A stretch of 49,962 nt of DNA, taken from positions 1 through 49,962 of the forward strand of contig JAUVKF010000015.1 of NCBI GenBank assembly GCA_030596395.1, read 5' to 3'. The notes beneath the pieces are model-generated. The model saw only the letters and a list, made by a program, of their open reading frames with translations. It had not been told where the DNA came from and searched no databases. Source of the DNA: Chlorobiota bacterium (lineage in GTDB: Bacteria; Bacteroidota; Bacteroidia; Bacteroidales; F082). Positions 25,189-34,423 of this stretch are shown here, in pieces. Numbering within the stretch: the stretch's first letter is position 1; each line of letters opens with the position of its first letter. Made by a program: the position numbers and the translations under genes.

Positions 25189-25264
25189 CGATAGTGGTTG
25201 TTAATTGTCCTGAAAAACACTTATTTTAGGGCACTTAAATATATTAAAAAATCTAATTCAATTT

Positions 25265-25924
25265 ATGATGAACAAAATAGTCTTTGATTTTTTACACAAA
25301 CTGAAAAAAAATAACAACCGTGATTGGTTCAATGCGCATAAAGATCAGTATGAAACTGCGAGGAAGGAGGTAGAGCAATTTATCGAGCACCTGATACCTG
25401 AAATACAAAAAATAGATTCCAATATTGGTACACTCACTGCTAAACAAACTATGTTTCGAGTATACCGGGATGTACGTTTTTCGAAAGATAAATCACCCTA
25501 CAAAACATATTTTGGGGCATATTTGGCTCCGGGTGGCCGAAAATCGATGAAGGCAGGATATTATATCCATTTTGATCCTGAGGGCAGTTTTGCTGCAGGA
25601 GGATCTCATTGCCCGTTGGGGGAGAACCTGAAAAAAATAAGATCGGAGATTTATTATAACCTTGGTGAATTCAACAAGATCATTTCTGACAAAAAGTTTA
25701 AAGGTGCTTTTGGTGAACTGGAGGGAGAACGTCTAACCCGGCCACCGCAAGGTTTTCCGAAAGACTTCGAAGGCATTGAAACCTTGAAATTGAAGGATTT
25801 TACTGTTTTCAGGCGGTTCACCGAAAAAGATATAGTAAAACCCGGATTTAATGAATCTGTGCTTGAGGCATTCAAAACCATGAAACCATTTAATGATTTC
25901 ATGAACAGGGCGCTTGCGGAGTAA
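25265..25924 (+). CDS. DUF2461 domain-containing protein
   Basis: A 219-residue cytoplasmic protein that matches the DUF2461/TIGR02453 family: FLHKLKKNNNRDWFNAHKDQYETARKE at the start, then MFRVYRDVRFSKDKSPYKTYFGAYLAPGGRKSMKAGYYIHF, and TRPPQGFPKDFEG near the end. Function is unknown. It is transcribed on its own, convergent with the next gene. Confidence 0.92.
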   Translation: MMNKIVFDFLHKLKKNNNRDWFNAHKDQYETARKEVEQFIEHLIPEIQKIDSNIGTLTAKQTMFRVYRDVRFSKDKSPYKTYFGAYLAPGGRKSMKAGYYIHFDPEGSFAAGGSHCPLGENLKKIRSEIYYNLGEFNKIISDKKFKGAFGELEGERLTRPPQGFPKDFEGIETLKLKDFTVFRRFTEKDIVKPGFNESVLEAFKTMKPFNDFMNRALAE

Positions 25925-25979
25925 AACATTTATTTCTGTACTTAATAAATCCAAAAAATTTAATGGAGTAATGGATGGT

Positions 25980-26015
25980 TGGAGTATTGGAGTAAATATC
26001 TACTCCAATACTCCA
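25980..26015. terminator. Bidirectional hairpin between convergent genes
   Basis: A perfect 15-bp stem (TGGAGTATTGGAGTA and its complement, loop AATATC) lies between convergent genes ending at 25924 and 26101. Additional TGGAGTAATGGA/CTCCATTGCTCCA words extend the pairing. No strong T-run follows, so termination is likely but not certain. Confidence 0.5.
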
Positions 26016-26100
26016 TTGCTCCAATATCACAAGTTTGATAACCGTAACATCAATAAAGTAGATTATGAAATGGTATAGGAGCTGAATATGAATTTAATAG

Positions 26101-27222
26101 CTATCTCAAACTCATCTGGTAAACAGGTGTTCCTTTTTTTACAATCCCCTGCAATTGATCCCATTGCAGGAAAATATGCGTAGCTCCCTGGGAGTAAGGC
26201 GCAATCTCGTAACTGTTGTATAAAAATCCAACACCGTTACCGTTTACATAAATATTGTGGTTAGGATCAACTTTGTCAACAAAAAAACCGGCTTCTTTTA
26301 AAGGTAGCTCATCGGGGATTTTATAATCCTTTCGAAGTTGGCTTGTGAGCAAATCCGATAATTCTCCTTCAATACTTTCATCAAAAACATCGGCAAAGGT
26401 TAATAAACGCCCATCATCAAGGTGGATGATATCGTAAGAAATATTGGTCATGCCATGTGAACCTCCTGTGTAACCATATACAAGATACTCAAGGCAAAGC
26501 ATATAATTCGAGTTGTAGATCACCGACATGCTAATCATTTTTTCCCAGTTGAATGATGCACCTGATGAGTACCAGTCCTTATTCTGTTTTATATAATTTG
26601 TCAGGTACTCTTCTTCAAAGTTAACAAGCATTGAATCGGGTGATTTTGTAATGAAACCGGCACCAAAAAAATTGTTAATGATAAACTTTTCTACCGAATC
26701 CGTCACCGAAGGGTTAATATACTCTTCGGTAGGATATATCAGTGTAAGTTCAATTTCTGCCAATGGTGATTTGGGATCGGTTTTAATTAATTTTCCTTCG
26801 GAGTGAAGGTAATAAACGTCGAAAGCCATACTGCCATTAGGGTAATATTCCTTTAATTTAAACGGAAGTGTTTTTTCTGAAGGCCCGCACCACGTCCCAT
26901 TTATTACAGTTCTATTTTTAACGCCTTTAAAGGTATAATCTTCACGGCCAAATTCTCGCAGACGAACATTGTTGTTCTTGTCAATTTCACCTTCCAATTC
27001 AATGGTTTTGCCATAATACATGGCATTATTTTCCTCAACAAAACGGTACTGATAATTGCCGGTGAGTCTCTGATACAAGCGTATCATATTGGCAGTCATG
27101 CTAATATTTTCACCAATAAACCCTTCATATCGGTGATACGACATTTCGGGGTTCGGCTTTTGTGCAATTAAAGTACTTGTTAATGTAAATATCAGGGTGA
27201 AGAAAATGACGATATATTTCAT
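26101..27222 (-). CDS. Secreted DUF3298/RsiV-like protein
   Basis: From ATG 27222 the 373-residue protein has a signal peptide (MKYIVIFFTLIFTLTSTLIAQ). Its C-terminal half resembles the DUF4163/DUF3298 pair: LEYLVYGYTGGSHGMTNISYDIIHLDDGRLLTFADVF and then the NIYVNGNGVGFLYNSYEIAPYSQGATHIFLQWDQL strand pair. Homologues include RsiV-type anti-sigma ectodomains and lysozyme-binding proteins, but no membrane anchor or sigma partner is present here. The in-frame TTG at 27231 would add three residues and is less likely. Confidence 0.75.
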   Translation of the reverse strand: MKYIVIFFTLIFTLTSTLIAQKPNPEMSYHRYEGFIGENISMTANMIRLYQRLTGNYQYRFVEENNAMYYGKTIELEGEIDKNNNVRLREFGREDYTFKGVKNRTVINGTWCGPSEKTLPFKLKEYYPNGSMAFDVYYLHSEGKLIKTDPKSPLAEIELTLIYPTEEYINPSVTDSVEKFIINNFFGAGFITKSPDSMLVNFEEEYLTNYIKQNKDWYSSGASFNWEKMISMSVIYNSNYMLCLEYLVYGYTGGSHGMTNISYDIIHLDDGRLLTFADVFDESIEGELSDLLTSQLRKDYKIPDELPLKEAGFFVDKVDPNHNIYVNGNGVGFLYNSYEIAPYSQGATHIFLQWDQLQGIVKKGTPVYQMSLR

Positions 27223-27300
27223 GTGTGCCAAACAATTTTGTGGATAGAAATAACTTACGGCAAAATTAGAACTATTCGCTGTTTGAAATCAATGGATTTC

Positions 27301-27308
27301 TATTTTTG
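27301..27308 (+). promoter_or_regulatory. Possible -7 box for EamA gene
   Basis: TATTTTTG fits TAnnTTTG and a TTTG lies 15 bases upstream (27282-27285), closer than usual for a Bacteroidota -33 box. The next ATG is at 27326. Confidence 0.35.
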
Positions 27309-27325
27309 TCATTCACTTTTTAACA

Positions 27326-28180
27326 ATGTTTTCTTTAATACTTTCCATACTTTTTTCTGTCCTTATCATTATTATATTCCGGGTATTTGGAAACTTGAAA
27401 ATTAATGCCTTGCAAAGCATAGTTTTTAATTATTTTTTTGCTGTAATATATGGTTTGATAATCTGGCACGAGCCGCTGAACATCAATGCTTTTGTCAGTA
27501 AAACATGGTTTGATTTATCTCTTTTTATGGGGGTGTTGTTCATCATCACTTTTTTTCTACTTTCACGATCATCACAAACCGCAGGAGTGTCAATTACGGC
27601 TGTGGCAAGCAGAATGTCGGTGATGATACCCGTAGTCGCCGGATTTGTTATTTTCAATGATACTGTCAGTGCATTAAAAATTGGGGGGATTTTGCTGGCG
27701 ATATTTTCGTTTTACCTGATTTTTAAACCTGAGGGTAGTGTGCAATTGAACTGGAAAAATATTGCTCTTCCCTTTCTGCTTTTTCTAGGGATCGGGACAA
27801 ATGACACGATGATGAAATATATCCAGCATTATCATTTAGCAGGCGATTTAACACTTTTCCTGACTATGGTGTTTTTTGTGTCGTTCCTTGTGGGGATGGT
27901 CATTATGCTTTACAGAATTATTGCCGGAAAAGAGAATTTCTCCTGCAAAAGCATTTTGTCAGGATTTTTGCTGGGATCGTTTAACTTTGGCAGCACATAT
28001 TATTTCATTAAGAGCATGTCATTTTTCGAGTCATCGGTTTTTTTCCCTGTGGTTAACGTAAGCATTGTTGTGCTAACTTCGCTTATCGGCTTTTTTGTTT
28101 TTAAAGAGTATCTGAGCCGCATTAACTGGATCGGAATTATTGTTGCGATAGCGGCAATATTATTAATTACTGTTGCATAA
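27326..28180 (+). CDS. EamA/DMT-family membrane transporter
   Basis: A 284-residue protein with ten predicted membrane helices. The conserved TAGVSITAVASRMSVMIPVVAGFVIFNDTVSALKIGGILLA corresponds to the first EamA repeat end, and the second repeat has SFFESSVFFPVVNVSIVVLTSLIGFFVFKEYLS. The substrate is unknown. Twelve bases separate it from yigZ on the same strand. It is only distantly similar to the EamA protein at 7085-7990. Confidence 0.85.
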   Translation: MFSLILSILFSVLIIIIFRVFGNLKINALQSIVFNYFFAVIYGLIIWHEPLNINAFVSKTWFDLSLFMGVLFIITFFLLSRSSQTAGVSITAVASRMSVMIPVVAGFVIFNDTVSALKIGGILLAIFSFYLIFKPEGSVQLNWKNIALPFLLFLGIGTNDTMMKYIQHYHLAGDLTLFLTMVFFVSFLVGMVIMLYRIIAGKENFSCKSILSGFLLGSFNFGSTYYFIKSMSFFESSVFFPVVNVSIVVLTSLIGFFVFKEYLSRINWIGIIVAIAAILLITVA

Positions 28181-28192
28181 TTATTCTGTAAA

Positions 28193-28804
28193 ATGGAGCC
28201 TGGATCATATCAAACAATAAAGAAGCAATCAGAAGCTATCTACAAAGAGAAAGGGAGCAAGTTTATTGCAAAAGTATTTTATATAGAAACCGAAGAACAA
28301 TTCAAGGAGCAGCTGGAAAAGGTAAAAAAGGAATATCATGATGCGCGACACCATTGTTATGCATACAGGATAAATCCTAAAATTGAGCAGTTCAGGAGCA
28401 ACGATGATGGGGAACCATCAGGAACTGCAGGAAAACCGATCTTAAACCAGATTTATTCTCTGGAACTTTTTAACGTACTTGTTGTTGTGGTCAGGTATTT
28501 CGGTGGAACCAAATTGGGTGTAAGCGGTTTGATCAACGCATATAAAACTGCAACTCACGAAGCATTGTCTTCAGCACAAATCGAAACCAGGTACATAATG
28601 CACCAATTAGAACTCAATTTTGAGTATCCTTTAATGAATGATATTATGCGCATTATTAAGGAAGAAAATCTTGAAATATTGAGCCAGTTTTACGATCAAA
28701 ATTGTGTTATTAAATTAACAGTAAAAAAAAGTAATTTAGAGCGTGTTTTAATAAGGTTGGAAAAGATACATCAGGTAAAATTCAAGGTTTTGAAAAGCAG
28801 GTAA
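28193..28804 (+). CDS. yigZ: YigZ/IMPACT-family protein
   Basis: This 203-residue protein has the UPF0029 N-terminal domain with DARHHCYAYRI, NDDGEPSGTAGKPIL and VVVRYFGGTKLGVSGLINAYK, followed by the small DUF1949 ferredoxin-like domain. Homologues relate to eukaryotic IMPACT (a GCN2 regulator); the bacterial role is unknown but a ribosome or nucleotide-binding role has been suggested. It follows the EamA gene with a short gap and precedes dnaA. Confidence 0.93.
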   Translation: MEPGSYQTIKKQSEAIYKEKGSKFIAKVFYIETEEQFKEQLEKVKKEYHDARHHCYAYRINPKIEQFRSNDDGEPSGTAGKPILNQIYSLELFNVLVVVVRYFGGTKLGVSGLINAYKTATHEALSSAQIETRYIMHQLELNFEYPLMNDIMRIIKEENLEILSQFYDQNCVIKLTVKKSNLERVLIRLEKIHQVKFKVLKSR

Positions 28805-29009
28805 ATACAATAATCAGGAGCCTCACTGCATATACGAAAAAAAAAGTTGAATGTCAACTAAAAAAAAACTTTTTTTTTAACTTTTTTTAATAGACATTTG
28901 CTTCACTCTACTGAGCCCTCTATCTATAAATTTATTTGTATGACTTGCAGATTGTTAACATTATTTTAACCAAAAAACCAGTGTCTATAGGAAAAATTAT
29001 TACTTGGAA
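28805..29009. other. AT-rich spacer upstream of dnaA
   Basis: This spacer has the hairpin AGTTGA/TCAACT (loop ATG), A9 and T9 tracts back to back and a further T7 run (about 28839-28890). It may hold the yigZ terminator and the dnaA promoter. No DnaA-box (TTATCCACA-like) cluster is seen, so an origin is not claimed. Confidence 0.5.
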
Positions 29010-30446
29010 ATGACGAAAAAGCAAATTGAGGTATGGGACAGATGTCTGAAAGTTATTCGGGATAATATCCCGTATCAGAGTTACAAAACATGGTTTGAAC
29101 CCATTGTTCCAGTCAAACTTGAAGAAAATGTACTTACTATACAGGTTCCCAGCCAGTTTTTTTACGAATGGCTTGAAGAACACTATATTAACCTGCTTAA
29201 AAAAACTATTAAAAAAGAGCTTGGCATACATGGCCGATTGGAATATAGCGTTATCATGGATAGCTCCTCAAGCGAATCAAGGCCATATTCCGTAAATTAC
29301 CCTACCACTGAAAGGAGGGCTACCAGGAACAAACCGGTTATTATGCCGATTGATCTTAACAAAGGAAAAACCCGTGATATACCGAATCCTTTTATTATTC
29401 CCGGATTGAAAAAGATTAAGGTTGAATCGCAATTGGTTGATTCTTATTCATTCGATAATTTTGTGGAAGGTGACTGCAACCGGCTTGCCCGTTCGGCAGG
29501 TTGGGCCATTTCGGAAAACCCCGGAAAAACTGCCTTTAACCCTTTACTTGTTTACAGCAATGTTGGACTGGGAAAAACACACCTTGTACATGCGATAGGC
29601 CTTCAGGTTAAAAATAATTATCCTGAAAAAACGGTACTCTATGTAAAAACCAATGAGTTTGTTAATCAATACATTGATTCGGTAAGAAACAATAACCAGA
29701 ACGATTTCATTCATTTTTACCAGATGATCGATGTACTGATCATGGATGATATACAGTTTATTGCAGGCAAGGAAAAAACACAGGACATATTTTTTCACAT
29801 TTTTAACCACCTTCACCAGAATAACAAGCAATTGGTGCTGACTTCAGATAAACCACCTGTAGAACTGAAAGGTATGGAACCCCGTTTATTATCGCGCTTT
29901 AAATGGGGACTGGCCGCTGACCTTCAGGTACCTGATCTCGAAACAAGGATTGCTATCCTAAAAAACAAACTTTACAAGGATGGTATTGAAATGCCATATG
30001 AAGTGATCGAATACTTGGCGTACAGTATCACAACCAACATTCGTGAAATGGAAGGGGCTTTGATCTCTATTTTAGCACAATCAACTTTAAATAAAAAAGC
30101 AATTACGCTGGAACTGGCCAAGCAAATGATTGATAAGTTCGTGAAGAATACAACGCGCGAAATATCGATCGATTTTATCCAGAAAGTAGTATGCGATTAT
30201 TTTGGATTGCCGCTTGAAACTATTAACTCAAAAACACGCAAACGCGAAATAGTTCAGGCCCGGCAACTGGCAATGTTCTTCTCAAAAAAACACACCAAAA
30301 GTTCGCTTGCAACCATTGGCTTGCATTGTGGGAACAAAGACCATGCAACCGTTTTACATGCCTGTAGGACAGTAAATAACCTGGTTGAAACAGACAAGCG
30401 TTTCAGGGTATATGTGGAGGAAATCGATAAAAAGCTGAAACTTTAA
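29010..30446 (+). CDS. dnaA: Chromosomal replication initiator protein DnaA
   Basis: A 478-residue DnaA from ATG 29010; a TTG at 29004 would add two residues. Domain I (VWDRCLKVIRDNIPYQSYKTWFEPIVP) is followed by a basic linker, then the AAA+ core with Walker A YSNVGLGKTHL, Walker B VLIMDDIQF and sensor SRFKWGL. Domain IV carries the DnaA-box-binding signature HCGNKDHATVLHAC. It binds ATP and opens the origin. It is monocistronic by spacing. Confidence 0.97.
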   Translation: MTKKQIEVWDRCLKVIRDNIPYQSYKTWFEPIVPVKLEENVLTIQVPSQFFYEWLEEHYINLLKKTIKKELGIHGRLEYSVIMDSSSSESRPYSVNYPTTERRATRNKPVIMPIDLNKGKTRDIPNPFIIPGLKKIKVESQLVDSYSFDNFVEGDCNRLARSAGWAISENPGKTAFNPLLVYSNVGLGKTHLVHAIGLQVKNNYPEKTVLYVKTNEFVNQYIDSVRNNNQNDFIHFYQMIDVLIMDDIQFIAGKEKTQDIFFHIFNHLHQNNKQLVLTSDKPPVELKGMEPRLLSRFKWGLAADLQVPDLETRIAILKNKLYKDGIEMPYEVIEYLAYSITTNIREMEGALISILAQSTLNKKAITLELAKQMIDKFVKNTTREISIDFIQKVVCDYFGLPLETINSKTRKREIVQARQLAMFFSKKHTKSSLATIGLHCGNKDHATVLHACRTVNNLVETDKRFRVYVEEIDKKLKL

Positions 30447-30610
30447 ACTACTGTTAACAATTATTTTTTAATTCGTTGACATACAGCATCATTAAGGTGC
30501 TGCTGTAAAATTATATTGCATTTTCCGTAAATTTTTATTACCTTTAGAAGCCGTTTTCTTTAATTTATAGGAGTTAAAAGGCACTGGTATAAAATATATA
30601 TAGTTAAAAA

Positions 30611-31078
30611 ATGAACGTTTTATTTATTTGCATGGGAAACATTTGCAGGTCACCTTTGGCTGAAGCATTGTTGAAGAAGAAATTTTCTGAGAACAACATA
30701 ACCGGTGAAGTATCTTCTGCTGGTTTCGAATCTTTCTTCATCAATGAACCACCCGATTCAAGAGCAAGGGAGGTAGCGGAAAAGCATGGTTTGAACCTGG
30801 CTGGGCGGGCAAGGATCTTCTTAAAAAGCGATTTCGATCGTTTCGATAAGATTTTTGTTATGGATACGCAAAACTATAGGGATGTACTTGATCTGGCAAG
30901 AAGTGAACAGGATAAACGCAAGATTGATTACATGCTTAATGTTTTGGAACCTGGTAGAAACAAAACAATGCCTGATCCGTTCAGAAGCGGATTAAAAGAC
31001 ATGGATTCTGTTTATTTTCTGCTCGACAAAGCCACTGACAGCATTGTTGATATGGCAAAAGTGAACTATACAGTGTGA
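30611..31078 (+). CDS. Low-molecular-weight protein-tyrosine phosphatase
   Basis: A 155-residue LMW phosphatase with the P-loop CX5R at C7-R13 (FICMGNICRSPLAEA) and the general-acid motif MPDPF with D122. It dephosphorylates phosphotyrosine proteins, often regulators of polysaccharide export, though arsenate-reductase-like activity exists in the fold. The following gene starts 3 bases after the stop, so the two are co-transcribed. Confidence 0.95.
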   Translation: MNVLFICMGNICRSPLAEALLKKKFSENNITGEVSSAGFESFFINEPPDSRAREVAEKHGLNLAGRARIFLKSDFDRFDKIFVMDTQNYRDVLDLARSEQDKRKIDYMLNVLEPGRNKTMPDPFRSGLKDMDSVYFLLDKATDSIVDMAKVNYTV

Positions 31079-31081
31079 ATT

Positions 31082-32029
31082 TTGGAACGGATACCGTCTG
31101 AAACTGATATTGTTCAAGCTGCTAATCGAATTCGGCCATTTATTCATCAAACACCTGTATTAACATGCTCAACATTCAACCGAATGTTTGAGACGAACCT
31201 CTATTTTAAATGCGAGAACTTCCAGAAAGTTGGTGCTTTCAAGTCGCGAGGCGCTGTAAATGCTGTGTTTTCGTTAGATGAAGAAGTAGTAAAAAATGGT
31301 GTTGGAACCCATTCTTCGGGTAACCATGCCCAGGCACTGGCACGGGCAGCAAAACTCAGAAAAATACCTGCATACATTGTGATGCCGGAAAATGCCCCGC
31401 AGGTAAAAGTTGATGCAGTTAATAATTATGATGGGATCATAACTTTTTGTAAACCCACCTTGCAAGCACGCGAAAAGACTTTGGCAGAAGTCATTGAAAA
31501 AACCGGGGCCATCGAAGTTCATCCCTACGACAATTACAAAGTGATCGAAGGGCAGGCTACCTGCGGAAAGGAACTGCTTGAATCTGTTGCCGATCCCGAC
31601 CTGATACTCTGCCCAGTTGGTGGTGGCGGATTGCTGAGCGGAACCGCACTATCGGCAAATTATTTTTCAGATGGTACAGACGTAATTGCCTGCGAACCTG
31701 CCGGTGCTGATGATGCTTACCGATCTTTCAAGTCAGGAAAACTAATCCCAAGCATCAATCCGCAAACTATAGCTGATGGGTTACTTACCTCCGTCGGACA
31801 ACGTAATTTTCCAATTATTCTAAAGTACGTTAGTGACATTGTAACAGTTAGTGAGGAAGCGATTATAAAAGCCATGTCATTTATTTTTGAGCGGATGAAA
31901 ATCGTGGTTGAACCTTCGGCAGCAGTGCCTTTTGCAGCGATTCTTGAAAATAAGGTCAATGTGAATGGAAAGCATGTTGGCATCATCCTATCGGGTGGTA
32001 ATATTGATCTTAAAAAATTACCTTTTTAG
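31082..32029 (+). CDS. PLP-dependent threonine/serine dehydratase-like enzyme
   Basis: A fold-type II PLP enzyme of 315 residues. The Schiff-base lysine is K54 in VGAFKSRGA, the phosphate loop is VGGGGLLSGT, and SGGNIDLKKL is near the end. Lack of an ACT domain fits catabolic threonine dehydratase or serine racemase rather than biosynthetic IlvA. No ATG occurs early in the frame, so TTG 31082, just after the phosphatase stop, is taken as start. Confidence 0.9.
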   Translation: MERIPSETDIVQAANRIRPFIHQTPVLTCSTFNRMFETNLYFKCENFQKVGAFKSRGAVNAVFSLDEEVVKNGVGTHSSGNHAQALARAAKLRKIPAYIVMPENAPQVKVDAVNNYDGIITFCKPTLQAREKTLAEVIEKTGAIEVHPYDNYKVIEGQATCGKELLESVADPDLILCPVGGGGLLSGTALSANYFSDGTDVIACEPAGADDAYRSFKSGKLIPSINPQTIADGLLTSVGQRNFPIILKYVSDIVTVSEEAIIKAMSFIFERMKIVVEPSAAVPFAAILENKVNVNGKHVGIILSGGNIDLKKLPF

Positions 32030-32033
32030 CTTT

Positions 32034-32741
32034 ATGAAAGGACAACTCTACCTCGTTCCGTCAACATTGGGTGATTTTAATACCATCAGCCAGGCAATAC
32101 CCACATACAATATTGAGGTTATTCATCACCTCACAATTTTCATCGTTGAGAATGTAAGGACAGCCCGGCGATTTATTTCAAAAACAAAACATCCGGTACC
32201 CATTGATGAGATGACTTTTTTTGAACTGGGAAAACATACGCCTGTTGATCAGGTGCTGAATTATCTTGAACCGGTTGTTACGGGAAAAGATATTGGTTTA
32301 TTGTCGGAGGCAGGAACACCCTGTATTGCTGATCCGGGAGCGATAATTGTAAGCATGGCGCACAAAAAAGGTATTGAGGTTATTCCGCTTGTTGGGCCGA
32401 ATTCGATTATCCTGGCTTTAATGGCATCCGGTTTCAATGGTCAGAATTTTAGTTTTCATGGCTATTTGCCTGTTGATAAAGGAGAATTAAATCGGAAAAT
32501 CAAGGAATTGGAATCTGCAATTTACAAGAAAGATCAAACACAAATTTTTATTGAAACACCTTTCAGGAATAAACAAATGCTGAGTAATTTACTGAATATC
32601 TGCAATCAGTCAACCAGCTTATGTGTGGCTGTTAACCTTACACTTCCTGATCAGCAAATTATCTCAAAAACAATAAGAGGGTGGAAAACAACCAATATTG
32701 ATTTACACAAAAAACCTGCTGTGTTTCTACTCTATAAATAA
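32034..32741 (+). CDS. RsmI-like SAM-dependent methyltransferase
   Basis: From ATG 32034 the protein has 235 residues and belongs to the tetrapyrrole-methylase fold. It opens LYLVPSTLGDF and has the characteristic SEAGTPCIADPG at 91-102 and LVGPNSIILALMASGFNGQNFSFHGYLP. RsmI 2'-O-methylates C1402 of 16S rRNA, but this is a shorter variant (RsmI is about 280 residues), so the target may differ. An earlier in-frame ATG at 31965 overlaps the preceding gene and is rejected. Its ATG is 4 bases after the dehydratase stop. Confidence 0.85.
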   Translation: MKGQLYLVPSTLGDFNTISQAIPTYNIEVIHHLTIFIVENVRTARRFISKTKHPVPIDEMTFFELGKHTPVDQVLNYLEPVVTGKDIGLLSEAGTPCIADPGAIIVSMAHKKGIEVIPLVGPNSIILALMASGFNGQNFSFHGYLPVDKGELNRKIKELESAIYKKDQTQIFIETPFRNKQMLSNLLNICNQSTSLCVAVNLTLPDQQIISKTIRGWKTTNIDLHKKPAVFLLYK

Positions 32742-32750
32742 CAGGAATTC

Positions 32751-33257
32751 TTAGTGGTGATGCCCACCGTTACCATGCACATGCCCGTGCGAAAGTTCTT
32801 CCACCGAAGCTTCGCGAACCTCAATAATTTGTCCTGAGAAGTAAAGGTTCTGTCCGGCAAGCGGATGGTTGAAATCCATCACGAGAGTTTTATCTTTAAT
32901 GGCCAGAACCCTTCCCTCAACCGGGCTTCCATTTTCATCCTGCATGGCGACCATTTTGCCGATGGCAACGATTTCTTCAGCAATCTTACCATCGATCTCG
33001 AAAAGTTCCTTTTCCAGTTCAATGATGCCTTCTTCATTTGATTCGCCGTAAGCATCATCCGATACCAGGTGAAAATTGAATTCATCGCCAGAAGTTAAAC
33101 CTGATAAGTTATCTTCAAAAGTAGGTAACAATGTACCTGCACCGAATAGGTGAACAAATGGCCTGTCTTCTTCAACTTTTTGTATGACTTCTCCGTCTTC
33201 ATTGTCAAATCGTAGTACATAGGTGAGGGTAACTACTTTGTCCTTCCCGACTTTCAT
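32751..33257 (-). CDS. SlyD-like FKBP-type peptidyl-prolyl isomerase
   Basis: The 168-residue protein opens VGKDKVVTLTYVLRFDNEDGEVIQ, has HLFGAGTLLPTFEDNLSGL of the FKBP barrel, an inserted flap domain, and DFNHPLAGQNLYFSGQIIEVREA. The C terminus has a histidine-rich HGHVHGNGGHHH that could bind nickel or zinc, as in SlyD. It should isomerise prolyl bonds and chaperone, possibly metallating client proteins. It is a single gene facing the methyltransferase, with a 9-base gap. Confidence 0.93.
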   Translation of the reverse strand: MKVGKDKVVTLTYVLRFDNEDGEVIQKVEEDRPFVHLFGAGTLLPTFEDNLSGLTSGDEFNFHLVSDDAYGESNEEGIIELEKELFEIDGKIAEEIVAIGKMVAMQDENGSPVEGRVLAIKDKTLVMDFNHPLAGQNLYFSGQIIEVREASVEELSHGHVHGNGGHHH

Positions 33258-33293
33258 ATTCCTTTTTTTGTGGTGGTTACTTTAAATGCGCGG

Positions 33294-33301
33294 CAAAAAT
33301 A
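33294..33301 (-). promoter_or_regulatory. -7 box for the SlyD-like gene
   Basis: TATTTTTG followed by CC on the minus strand fits TAnnTTTG and predicts a leader of about 30 bases to ATG 33257. The -33 element is unclear. Confidence 0.4.
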
Positions 33302-33348
33302 ATTAAATATACATTGGAATGGAGATGCTGAAAAAAATATACATGCAT

Positions 33349-33430
33349 GACTTTGAACTTTAGACTTTGAACTTTAGACTTTAAACTTTAGACTTTAAAC
33401 TTTAGACCTTAGACTTTGAACTTTAGACTT
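33349..33430. repeat. 14-bp tandem repeat
   Basis: Four contiguous 14-base units GACTTT(G/A)AACTTTA (33349-33404), a 7-base partial, one more full unit (33412-33425) and a remnant. The unit is not a multiple of three and the run is non-coding. It fills the gap between the divergent SlyD-like and ABC transporter genes. Confidence 0.85.
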
Positions 33431-33511
33431 CCCCCTTACAACATCGAACTCAATTTTTAGTTATTATTGTACTTCAATTGAATCGTAACCTTCGAAGTCC
33501 ACTTTTTTGAT

Positions 33512-34423
33512 ATGAATAAACTTGAGGCGCCGGTACTCGAAATAAAAAACCTGACCAAAACCTACGGCAGTTTAACTGCACTTTCTGATTTTTCTTTGCA
33601 AGTATTCCCGGGTGAGATTTTTGCTATCCTGGGTCCGAATGGCAGCGGTAAAACAACTACACTTGGTATTTTGCTCGATATCCTGAAGGCCGACAGTGGC
33701 GAATTTTATTGGTTTGGAGAGCGCCCAACAGATAAACAACGACAGAAAATTGGTTCATTGTTGGAAACACCCATATTTTATCCTCATTTGTCGGCTGTGA
33801 ATAACCTGCGAATTGTTGCCGATATTAAAAATGCACCATACAGTAAAATTGATGAATTGCTTTCTCTTATGGGGCTATCCGAGCGAAAAAACAGCAAATA
33901 CAAAACGTATTCACTGGGCATGAAACAACGACTGGCTATTGCGGCTGCTCTTATTGGCGATCCTGAGGTTCTGATACTGGATGAACCCACAAATGGCCTT
34001 GATCCGAAAGGTATTGCAGAGATCAGGGATTTGATCACGAGGGTCGGAAAACAGGGTACCACCATAATTCTTGCCAGTCATTTGCTTGATGAGGTACAGA
34101 AAGTTTGTTCCCATGTTGTGATCCTGAGCAAAGGAGAACGGATCAGTGGTGGTAAGGTAAGCGAAGTGTTAAGTGCATCGCCTGCACTGGAGCTGGCAGC
34201 CGAAAATATGGATCAATTGAAACTGGTTCTCGAACAAAGTGATTTGTTTACTGAAATCAAAACGGAAAACGAACTCCTGATCGCTTCGATGGAAAAGAAT
34301 ATAAACCCTGCTGAACTCAATAAAATACTTACGGAGAAAGGAATTTTTTTAACGCATCTGAACCTGCGAAAAATATCCCTTGAAAAATACTTCCTTGAAC
34401 TTTTATCCGACAACAATGTATAG
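33512..34423 (+). CDS. ABC transporter ATP-binding protein
   Basis: A 303-residue ATPase with Walker A GPNGSGKTTT (41-50), signature YSLGMKQR (133-140), Walker B LILDEP (154-159) and switch H190. A C-terminal extension of about 90 residues is typical of ABC-2 type exporters. It overlaps the permease start by 8 bases, so the two are translationally coupled. Exported substrate is unknown. Confidence 0.95.
   Translation: MNKLEAPVLEIKNLTKTYGSLTALSDFSLQVFPGEIFAILGPNGSGKTTTLGILLDILKADSGEFYWFGERPTDKQRQKIGSLLETPIFYPHLSAVNNLRIVADIKNAPYSKIDELLSLMGLSERKNSKYKTYSLGMKQRLAIAAALIGDPEVLILDEPTNGLDPKGIAEIRDLITRVGKQGTTIILASHLLDEVQKVCSHVVILSKGERISGGKVSEVLSASPALELAAENMDQLKLVLEQSDLFTEIKTENELLIASMEKNINPAELNKILTEKGIFLTHLNLRKISLEKYFLELLSDNNV

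Noticed and set aside
28805-29009. oriC next to dnaA
   Set aside because: No cluster of TTATCCACA-like boxes was found; only isolated near-matches elsewhere (for example near 27238), which are expected by chance.
31965-32034. Longer start for the RsmI-like gene
   Set aside because: The extension overlaps the dehydratase gene, and the conserved family opening LYLVPSTLGDF begins just after ATG 32034.
34380-34416. Longer permease start inside the ATPase gene
   Set aside because: The segment MKNTSLNFYPTT is the out-of-frame end of the ATPase; ATG 34416 gives the usual N terminus.
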